From the NCBI RefSeq assembly GCF_000350225.1, contig NW_005178994.1, forward strand, positions 167,658 to 231,657: a DNA stretch of 64,000 nt. Reading direction: 5' to 3'. This DNA comes from Chondrus crispus (Eukaryota > Rhodophyta > Florideophyceae > Gigartinales > Gigartinaceae). Made by a program: the position numbers and the translations under genes. Position 1 is the stretch's first letter, and each line of letters starts with the position of its first letter. A model generated the notes under the pieces. It had not been told where the DNA came from. It made no database searches and saw only the letters and a program-made list of their open reading frames with translations. Of the stretch, positions 48,775 through 56,153 are shown piece after piece.

Positions 48775-48791
48775 TGGTCTCCCGACCTAGA
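48775..48791 (+). other. Candidate primer-binding site
   Basis: TGGTCTCCCGACC starts one base after the 5' LTR. TGG is complementary to a tRNA CCA end, and the following bases could pair with an acceptor stem of the form ...CGGGAGACCA. The tRNA is not identified. Confidence 0.4.
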
Positions 48792-48849
48792 AGACCCCGA
48801 GATCTTTCCGAGAAGACTTTCTTTTTCCTCCGCGTCCGTACGCGTTGAG

Positions 48850-51384
48850 ATGAGTCAAGAATACGCCACCTCGATCCAGTCCGAACCGGCGGATCCGAGG
48901 GCGGCCGCTATGCACGCACCATCACCGCCGTTCGGCGACGGCGACGCTGGTCTCCGAGACCGCGAACCGTCGCCCGAGTCCCCCGAAGGACAAGCGGCTG
49001 CGATGTTCGATCGCATAGCTGACTACATCGAGGAAGTCCGTACTTCACTCCGTATAGACGTGACGGACGCCGTCTACTCGCGATGTATGGACGAGCTCCG
49101 CTCCCTACGTGAAGGGAGGTTCGATCGAGTCAGCCAGTCCTTGGAGAATCTCCGAGCACTAGTCGACGAGTTACACTCGCGACTGGTGCTCGTCGAAGAC
49201 TCACGCCTCGCACAGCCCGTACTGCACGGGCAAGGTCGCCCCACGAGGCCGACCTCGACGAGACGTCCCGACGATCGACCGTCCCCGTCAGCAGAGCAGT
49301 TGGGTGCGTTCGCGCACCTCTCCGCCGAGCTCAACGCTACGCGACAGCGTGCTCGTGACATGGAACGGACCATGGCCGCAAGGCTGCCCGGTGCCCCCAC
49401 GAGAGGGCCCGGTGGTGCCATACCTCCGAGCGCCGTCGCTCCGGAAGGTTGGCGTCCGACTGGCGCCGACGCCAGTCGGACTGCGGAAAGAAACCGTCCC
49501 CGGATGGGCGCGAATCTCGCGTCCGAGACCCAAGCATTGCCGCCTATCCCCGTAAGTAGGCGGCAGATGGACCGCGTATCGTACGCGGACGAACAGGACG
49601 GTGGAGGAGCCGCCCGCGGATCCGGAGAACCGATGTTCTCCGTCGATCCCCGCTGGGGCGGCTACCCGCCGGCGAGTTATGCCGAGCATCCAGGTCCGGT
49701 AGACGTCCGTACGCTACCGGTTACCTCCTTCGGCACGCTAGGTCCCGCGGAGCCCGGGCTCGAGCCGGTGCATACGATGATCCAAGAGTTCAGCGCAGTC
49801 GCTGACTATCGTATGTACCGCTTGGATAACACCTCGAGGCTCGTCACCTCGGGTGACGCGGGACGGATCGCGAAGTACGTCCAACGCTGCCGTGGGATCC
49901 GTCCCACGATGAGGAGCTTTGACGGTACGGACCCGATCCAGCTCCTACCCTTCTTGAAGGATATTCGGATAACCTTCAACTCGCAACACCTGACCGAAGG
50001 TGTTGCGGTACGAGTCCTCGCGCACTTCCTAGAGCGCGACGCGGAGCACCTGTATACGAGTTATACGATGCATGGCCTCCGCGCCGGTCAACTACACGAC
50101 GACGTGAGTTGGCCGGGACTCGTGAACCAGTTCCTGAAACGCTACCTAACCGACGACGTGTTAGGTGAAGCGTACGACGCTGTTGCGACGGCGCGACAGC
50201 AATCTCATGAAACGGAGAGCACGTTCGCGGACCGGCTCGAAACGGCCGCGTTCCGGTGCACGGCAGTGTTCTCCGAACAGTCCCTCGCGCACTACTTCGT
50301 GCGGGGACTCGCTCCTGCGACCCGTGCCGCAGTTTCCGAGACAGTGCAGCGGCTGCCGAGCCGCCAGAAGACCGATCTTCCGACCATCCGCCGTATCGCA
50401 ACGGCAGAAGGAACCACTTACCGCGCTCGACGCGGTTTACCTCTGCCGGATTCGGAACCGGCAGGGAGGGCTGGCAGGACTACGAAGTCCGCCGCAACAA
50501 GTTCGCCCGCCTCTACCCTCCATGTCGGGGAGAATGAGTGGCAGGCCGACCCTGTCCTCATTACGCAAGGAGCAGGGCCAGTAGGGGGTCGACCCCCTTC
50601 ACCGATGCCGACCGGAACGACGTCGAGCTACGCGACCGCGTTCGCGGCCACTCCAAGAGCACCCAGAGGTACGGACCCCCGGGTCGCTGAGCTCGACATC
50701 TCAAACCGACATACCGGAGGTGAAGCCCCTCGCGTGCCCCTCCTCACCGATGAGGAGGCGCGTCACGCGGCGACCTTCGCCTCAACGGACGGCAGCGCGT
50801 ACGTGTGCTGGCTATGTCGTACGTACGGACACGCCATGTACGCCTGCCCGTTCCTGTCGCCGGAACAACGAATGTTCACGGCGTACAGGAACTACCGCTA
50901 CCAGATGGAGACGCGCCCCGGGGCGCGCAATCTACTCCGGCAAGCGGTCGGCGAGGGTCGTCCCCCGCGTCAAGGTTTCCCGAATCGATGGGGTGGGCGC
51001 GCTCGCTTCGCCCCCCGTGGAGGCGGGTATCGTCGTACCGAACTCGATCGTCGGGATCGGCCCGACTACCGCCAGGCCGACACAAGGTACCCCCGCCAAG
51101 GAGGGAGAGGGGACCGAAGCCGTTCTCGGTTACCCCAACAGGTACAGAATGCGATAATGTACCTGCAAGACTGGGTAGAGGATCCGTACCCCCTACCCAC
51201 GGAGGGTCACGAAGGAGAGCCGACTCGCTTCGTTCCCCATATCCTGCGACGACCGGACGCCGCAGGTCAAGGCCCGGAAGTACCCGAGTACTTCGCCAAG
51301 GCTGCCGAGCCGCAGGGGAGGAATAGTCCCGACCCACGCGGCCGGCTACCCGGAGAAGACCTGGCCGTCGATAGCCAGGGGTAG
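48850..51384 (+). CDS. gag: Chromovirus Gag
   Basis: This is an 844-residue protein from the ATG 77 bp after the LTR. The N-terminal 150 residues include an alpha-helical stretch (MFDRIADYIEEVRTSLRIDV...SLENLRALVDELHSRL). The retrotransposon Gag domain is at about 345-510 (RPTMRSFDGTDPIQLLPFL, FADRLETAAFRC, YFVRGLAPATRAAV). A canonical zinc knuckle CWLCRTYGHAMYAC (C-x2-C-x4-H-x4-C) follows, then an Arg/Gly-rich basic tail suited to RNA binding. Gag builds the particle and packages RNA. It ends in TAG at 51382, followed in the same frame by TAG at 51391 and 51400, then an open frame leading into pol. It is longer than typical gypsy Gag proteins. Confidence 0.9.
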   Translation: MSQEYATSIQSEPADPRAAAMHAPSPPFGDGDAGLRDREPSPESPEGQAAAMFDRIADYIEEVRTSLRIDVTDAVYSRCMDELRSLREGRFDRVSQSLENLRALVDELHSRLVLVEDSRLAQPVLHGQGRPTRPTSTRRPDDRPSPSAEQLGAFAHLSAELNATRQRARDMERTMAARLPGAPTRGPGGAIPPSAVAPEGWRPTGADASRTAERNRPRMGANLASETQALPPIPVSRRQMDRVSYADEQDGGGAARGSGEPMFSVDPRWGGYPPASYAEHPGPVDVRTLPVTSFGTLGPAEPGLEPVHTMIQEFSAVADYRMYRLDNTSRLVTSGDAGRIAKYVQRCRGIRPTMRSFDGTDPIQLLPFLKDIRITFNSQHLTEGVAVRVLAHFLERDAEHLYTSYTMHGLRAGQLHDDVSWPGLVNQFLKRYLTDDVLGEAYDAVATARQQSHETESTFADRLETAAFRCTAVFSEQSLAHYFVRGLAPATRAAVSETVQRLPSRQKTDLPTIRRIATAEGTTYRARRGLPLPDSEPAGRAGRTTKSAATSSPASTLHVGENEWQADPVLITQGAGPVGGRPPSPMPTGTTSSYATAFAATPRAPRGTDPRVAELDISNRHTGGEAPRVPLLTDEEARHAATFASTDGSAYVCWLCRTYGHAMYACPFLSPEQRMFTAYRNYRYQMETRPGARNLLRQAVGEGRPPRQGFPNRWGGRARFAPRGGGYRRTELDRRDRPDYRQADTRYPRQGGRGDRSRSRLPQQVQNAIMYLQDWVEDPYPLPTEGHEGEPTRFVPHILRRPDAAGQGPEVPEYFAKAAEPQGRNSPDPRGRLPGEDLAVDSQG

Positions 51385-51558
51385 CTCCGATAGCACCGGT
51401 AGTTCGAAAAAAGGGTAAAGACGGTTACGTACACGCGGTCGCGTGAACCGTCTTTTCCCTATGAACTAGACCGGTCCCCGCGTGCTGGCCAAGGACACGG
51501 GGGGTATTGTCCGATAATACATCCCCCGCTATCGGAGTCGAGCACGGAGACTCCAGCA
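51385..51558 (+). promoter_or_regulatory. Structured gag-pol junction with nested stems
   Basis: Directly after the Gag stop, CTCCGATAGC (51385-51394) pairs with GCTATCGGAG (51528-51537). Inside it, ACCGG plus TAGTTC (51395-51405) pair with GAACTA and CCGGT (51463-51475). Inside that, a 15-bp arm 51412-51426 pairs with 51446-51460 (one mismatch), capped by CACGCG/CGCGTG. Two further short stems (CCCCG/CGGGG at 51476 and 51498; GTATT/AATAC at 51504 and 51516) fill the other branch. A role in translation of pol, by recoding or internal entry, is inferred. Confidence 0.7.
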
Positions 51559-54543
51559 ATGTCGACATCGCAGGAGAAACCCAACACCGAGGCCCACGTA
51601 GACCCGATGTTGGAAGAAGGCACCACAGGGACACCCGACATCCCAGTGAAGCGCAACGAGCGAGACGCGGTTAACGCCGACCGACACGAGTCGGTCGACC
51701 TCCTGACCCCGGTGAGCCCAAGGTCGCCGACGAAATGTCCGCCTCGTACGGACTCCAGCACCTGGACGGGCGTCACTGAGACGCGAACGTCCCCCGGCTC
51801 GAGCCGAAAGAAACGCAAGAGGGGCCAACGCCGAAGTCGAAGGCCCCGGCGGAACGACCCCACCGATAAGGTCGCGCCCAAGGTGGTCGATGGCCTCGTA
51901 TGCCTCATGACGTCGAAAATATATAACGTCTTGGGCTCCGTGGCCACCGAAGGCAACGCGTTTAAGCCCCACACGATCGCCGTCGACGCGTGCTCGGGCT
52001 ACAACTTGGTGAGGAAGGCCGACCTCCCTCCCGACTGGGCCCGCTACGTAATACGGGACGCGCCATTACCACGCCTGGCTGGCGCGAACAGTAACCCGCT
52101 TCGACTTACGGCGGTCGTCCGCCTCGCGGTCCGGCTGCGGAACACGACGTTCCGCATACCTTTCGTAGTGGCCGAACAACTCGCTGTTCCCGTTCTACTT
52201 GGGACCGCGTTCATTGATGCTCACGTACGTAGCATCGACATCGACGGACAGAAGCTCGAACTTCGTCACGGTGGCTCGATAGCCATCGTCAATGGGAAGG
52301 GGGAACCGATTTCCCCTACCAGGCGACACGGTCGCCAAACGAGTCGTCCGGAGGTACGCGAGGAGGCCCCGCAGGCGATCCGAATCGCCCGCTGGGTTAC
52401 CATCCCCGCGATGTCGCAAGCCCGTGTGCGTGTGACAACCGCGGGGAGGGGTCTCGTGTTCCTGGAGCCCAAGCCCTCACTCCAACACCGCGATGGAGTG
52501 AGGCTGACGAATGGCGTCGCGGAAGTCCTGCCGAACCAGACATTCGAAGTCATCGTCGCGAACTTCTCGCGACGGGAGAGGCGGCTTCCGAAGCACACCG
52601 TCGTGGGATACGCGAAGCGCAACCCCCTCGCGATCCTCACGCCCGAACGTCGAGTCGCTGAGGGGGTCGCGCTCGGGTTGCACCTGACCGACTTGACTGA
52701 TCAAGTCGGAGAGGTCGGAGCTGGCCGATCCAGCTCCGACGAGAAGGCAACCGCGGGGAGTGAAGGGGTTGACCCGGACGAACGGTCACCTATATCCCAA
52801 CCGACGGCGGAGGGTACTGTACCCCCCCAGCAGAAGGATCCCGAAAATCCACCGATGGATTGGGAAAAAGAGATTGACTTGTCATACATCGACGATGACA
52901 AGCTCCGTGGCCACGTGCTCGAAATGCTCCGTAAGCACTCGAGTCTGTGGAGCGGTGCGCTCGGAACGATCCAAGCCACAGAGCACCGCATTCCCCTCGA
53001 ACCGGGAACGAAACCAATTCGTTCTATGCCCTATCGAAAGGGCGCGGCCATGCGCGAAATGGTCGCGAAGGAGGTCAACAAGATGTTGAACGCAGGGGTT
53101 ATCGAGCCCGCCAGCACCGAGTGGGCGTCCCCGGTGGTGCTCGTACCGAAGAAAGACGGCTCTCTTCGGTTCTGCGTAGACTACCGGCGTCTCAACGCGA
53201 AGACTGCAGCGGATTCGTATCCGCTGCCGCGTATGGACGACTGCATCGACTCGTTAGGAGATGCAGCCGTCTTTACGACGCTGGACTGCAATTCCGGTTA
53301 TTGGCAGATCCCGGTCGCTCCGGAGGACCGGGATAAGACTACCTTCACGACACATATGGGTACGTACTGCCATTTGCGCATGCCGTTTGGATTGAAAGGG
53401 GCACCGGCCACCTTCCAACGTGCCCTCGATATCATACTCTCCGGAGTCCGCTGGCAAATATGCCTCGTCTATCTCCATGACGTTATCGTGTTCTCGCGTA
53501 CGGACGCGGAACACGCAAGGCATCTCGACACCGTCTTGAGCTTGTTGCGGAGTGCCTGCATCTCCCTCAACCTCAAGAAGTGCAGCTTCTTCCGTCCGAA
53601 GGTGCACTACCTGGGGCACGTTATATCCCCAGGTAAGTTGAGCGTGGCTGATACGGCAATCGACGCCTTCAAGACGTTCACGTTCCCGAGGACGCTGACG
53701 CAGGTGCGCTCGTTCCTCGTGGCGTGTAACGTGTATCGTCGCTTCGTCAAGGGCTTCTCGAAGATTGCCCGTCCATTAACCGATATAACGCGCAAGGACT
53801 CGGATCACGATTTCGATAACCCAACGGAGGTTCAGCTTCAGGCTTTCGAAAGCCTGAAGGCGGCGATGATCTCCCCGCCGATCCCCGCGCTACCACGGTA
53901 CGGCCGACCGTACCTGTTGGACACTGACGCCAGTGCATATCAACTCGGGTGCACCCTTCTACAGGAGCACGACGAGCCAAATGATTGGCGCCCCGTTGGG
54001 TACTGGTCGTACTCGCTAAGCAATAGCGAACGGAACTACAGCGCTACGGAGCGTGAGTGCTTCGCCGTGGTGTGGGCCGTCCGCACACTGCGGCCGTATA
54101 TCGAAGGAACCAAGTTCACTGTCCGGACGGATCACGACGCCCTCCGATGGCTCATGTCGCTCACGGAGAGCTCAGGAAGACTCACCCGGTGGCGGCTACG
54201 TCTGGCTGAATACGATTTCACCATTCAGTACCGCCCCGGGTGCGTGCATCAGGTGCCCGATGCCCTGTCACGACTCGTGTCGCCGAAGGTCGCCGATGAC
54301 CCTCGCCCCACCGTCGAAGTGGATGACGACATACCCACTTTCGACGGGGGCACGACAGTTCGAGACGTATCGAACGAGCTCGCGGACCACGCTTGTACCG
54401 CGAGCTGCGATCATCAGGCCGTCCATGTCTTCGTAACGACAAGGAACCAAGCCGAAGCCCGAACAAGGTCGCGCGTACGGACGCGCGACGAACCGCGAGG
54501 TGACGACGAAGCCCCCGGTCTTCAAGGACCCAATTCTTTTTAG
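51559..54543 (+). CDS. pol: Chromovirus Pol: protease, reverse transcriptase, RNase H
   Basis: 994 codons run from the ATG at 51559, in the same frame as Gag; the frame is already open from 51403. The protease-like region has AVDACSGYNLVRKADLP (family form DTGA). RT shows RSMPYRKG, ASPVVLVPKKDGSLRFCVDYR, FTTLDCNSGYWQIPV, MPFGLKGAPATFQR, then LVYLHDVIVFS, where active RTs read YxDD; the first catalytic Asp is His (codon 53476-53478). RNase H has YLLDTDASAYQLGCTL, YSATERECFAVVWA, RTDHDALRWL and QVPDALSRL. The frame ends in TAG at 54541 and continues in frame into integrase. This copy should lack polymerase activity. Confidence 0.93.
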   Translation: MSTSQEKPNTEAHVDPMLEEGTTGTPDIPVKRNERDAVNADRHESVDLLTPVSPRSPTKCPPRTDSSTWTGVTETRTSPGSSRKKRKRGQRRSRRPRRNDPTDKVAPKVVDGLVCLMTSKIYNVLGSVATEGNAFKPHTIAVDACSGYNLVRKADLPPDWARYVIRDAPLPRLAGANSNPLRLTAVVRLAVRLRNTTFRIPFVVAEQLAVPVLLGTAFIDAHVRSIDIDGQKLELRHGGSIAIVNGKGEPISPTRRHGRQTSRPEVREEAPQAIRIARWVTIPAMSQARVRVTTAGRGLVFLEPKPSLQHRDGVRLTNGVAEVLPNQTFEVIVANFSRRERRLPKHTVVGYAKRNPLAILTPERRVAEGVALGLHLTDLTDQVGEVGAGRSSSDEKATAGSEGVDPDERSPISQPTAEGTVPPQQKDPENPPMDWEKEIDLSYIDDDKLRGHVLEMLRKHSSLWSGALGTIQATEHRIPLEPGTKPIRSMPYRKGAAMREMVAKEVNKMLNAGVIEPASTEWASPVVLVPKKDGSLRFCVDYRRLNAKTAADSYPLPRMDDCIDSLGDAAVFTTLDCNSGYWQIPVAPEDRDKTTFTTHMGTYCHLRMPFGLKGAPATFQRALDIILSGVRWQICLVYLHDVIVFSRTDAEHARHLDTVLSLLRSACISLNLKKCSFFRPKVHYLGHVISPGKLSVADTAIDAFKTFTFPRTLTQVRSFLVACNVYRRFVKGFSKIARPLTDITRKDSDHDFDNPTEVQLQAFESLKAAMISPPIPALPRYGRPYLLDTDASAYQLGCTLLQEHDEPNDWRPVGYWSYSLSNSERNYSATERECFAVVWAVRTLRPYIEGTKFTVRTDHDALRWLMSLTESSGRLTRWRLRLAEYDFTIQYRPGCVHQVPDALSRLVSPKVADDPRPTVEVDDDIPTFDGGTTVRDVSNELADHACTASCDHQAVHVFVTTRNQAEARTRSRVRTRDEPRGDDEAPGLQGPNSF

Positions 54544-55944
54544 GAGGAGAACGACGAGTTCGACGCCGCCGATATCCAGCGCGCCGAAGACCCCGAGGCT
54601 GGCGCGCTCGACTCCTTGGTCGCCCCACCGCAGGACGACCTTCCGGCCCCTCTTACGATAGAGGAGATAGCCGAGGAGCAACGCGTGGATGACTTCTGCC
54701 AGACCGTTTTGGCACGACAGTCAGAGTCCCGGGACTCCCCGTTCTTCGAGGACCACCAAGGGGTTCTCAAACGGAGACACCCCTTCGACCCTGATATCGT
54801 TCAGGTGGTGGTACCTCGGACGCTCCGCGCCAGGCTCCTCCGCCTGTGCCACAAACCGGCCATCGCGGGGCACTCGGGCCAGAACCGTATGTACTACGCA
54901 CTTCGACGCGAGTACTACTGGCCCCACCTGGCTGCATACGTGGCAGCCACGGTGCGAGGGTGTCGGACCTGCGCGATGAACCGGGTCAAGCTGAGGAAAC
55001 ATCTCAATCGATTGAGATTGTTCCCAGCTACGAGGCCTCTCGAGAGCCTTGCCATCGACATCTTGGGGCCGCTCCCCAAGACGAAGACAGGAAAACGATT
55101 CCTGCTCGTGATTACGGACCGTTTTAGCAAGCTGACGCAAGTCGTGGCGCTCCGCACGATAACCGCATACATCGTCGCAGTTGCGTTCTGCGAGTCGTGG
55201 GTGTTCAAATACGGCGTCCCTCGCACGTTGCTTTCGGACAACGGCCCTCAGTTTAATGCCAAGTTCTTCCACAGCACGTGCCGTGTTCTGGGGATAACGA
55301 ATTTGTACACTTCGGCGTACCATCCCCAGACGAGCGGGCAAGTCGAGCGATATAACCGAACAATCGCCTCGATGCTGAGGACCTACGTGGGTGAACACCA
55401 GAACGACTGGGATGTGTACGTGGGGCCGCTTACGTACGCGTACAACTCCCACGTACATCGCACCACACGCACCACGCCGTTTGAGCTCGTGCTCAGCAGG
55501 CCACCGCCGGAGTTCTCTCTCCGACGGGCGGACGGCGACGCGCCCCCTTCTGATAGGGGGAACCAACGTGCCGAGTTCCTCAAGACCTTGGACTCGACTA
55601 TCCAGAAGGCCTACGCGAGCCTGCGTCGGACGCAGGCTCGCTACAAGCGCGACTTCGATAAGCGCATACGACGCATTAATTCCCGGCTCCGTCCCGGAGA
55701 ATACGTATATCTCAACCCCACCGATGGGGCTAAGATATCGAACAAGCTCGCCTCGCCCGCTGTCGCACCCTACCGCGTGCTCCCCAATGACCGCCGTACC
55801 ATCACGATCGATCGTGATGGTGTCACCGAGCGCGTCTCCGCAGATCGCTGCGTGTATGCGACACCGCCGACGGGCGCAACGCGGACCGAGCACGACAACC
55901 CCGGAGGACCTTGCCGACAAGGTCACCGAGGGCACACAGTGTGA
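54544..55944 (+). CDS. pol: Chromovirus integrase
   Basis: This is open in the Gag/Pol frame from the TAG at 54541 to TGA at 55942, with no ATG near the start, so it is expected to be made as part of Pol by read-through or is cut off by mutation. The zinc domain HKPAIAGH...CRTC is complete. The catalytic D,D,E residues are in LAIDILGPLP, LLSDNGPQFN and GQVERYNRT. The C-terminal part ends in YVYLNPTDGAK...PYRVL, the GPF/GPY-like SH3 region. Integrase joins cDNA to the genome, consistent with the CTCTA duplication. The downstream chromodomain is in the +1 frame. Confidence 0.92.
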   Translation, partial: EENDEFDAADIQRAEDPEAGALDSLVAPPQDDLPAPLTIEEIAEEQRVDDFCQTVLARQSESRDSPFFEDHQGVLKRRHPFDPDIVQVVVPRTLRARLLRLCHKPAIAGHSGQNRMYYALRREYYWPHLAAYVAATVRGCRTCAMNRVKLRKHLNRLRLFPATRPLESLAIDILGPLPKTKTGKRFLLVITDRFSKLTQVVALRTITAYIVAVAFCESWVFKYGVPRTLLSDNGPQFNAKFFHSTCRVLGITNLYTSAYHPQTSGQVERYNRTIASMLRTYVGEHQNDWDVYVGPLTYAYNSHVHRTTRTTPFELVLSRPPPEFSLRRADGDAPPSDRGNQRAEFLKTLDSTIQKAYASLRRTQARYKRDFDKRIRRINSRLRPGEYVYLNPTDGAKISNKLASPAVAPYRVLPNDRRTITIDRDGVTERVSADRCVYATPPTGATRTEHDNPGGPCRQGHRGHTV

Positions 55945-56143
55945 CGTCGAACGGCTACTCAAGCATCGCGTCATGGAGGATGGAACTACGGAGTTCCTCA
56001 TTAAATGGGCAGACTACGATACTCCCACATGGACGGCGCGTACCCACATTCCCGAGGAGTTGGTTTCTCGTTCCGCACAAAGACTCCGGGCGCGTACAGG
56101 GAGAGGCCTCACCTCGGAAGTGAACGCGGACGTTCACTCTTGA
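55903..56143 (+). CDS. Chromodomain at the Pol C-terminus (+1 frame)
   Basis: DVERLLKHRVMEDGTTEFLIKWADYDTPTWTARTHIP is a chromodomain: a V-x-x-LL strand, the FLIKW core, and TW...IP, where others have TWEPxENL. Chromodomains in chromovirus integrases bind methylated histone tails and direct insertion. The integrase frame would have to shift +1 before this; the C run at 55899-55902 is the likely place. The product ends NADVHS. Either this copy has a one-base insertion or the shift is programmed. Confidence 0.82.
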
Positions 56144-56153
56144 GAAGGAGGCC
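56121..56153 (+). repeat. 33-bp hairpin-plus-polypurine motif, copy A
   Basis: TGAACG-CGGA-CGTTCA, then TCTTGAG and a purine tract AAGGAGG followed by CC. It aligns without gaps to 61345-61377 directly before the 3' LTR. Confidence 0.85.
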
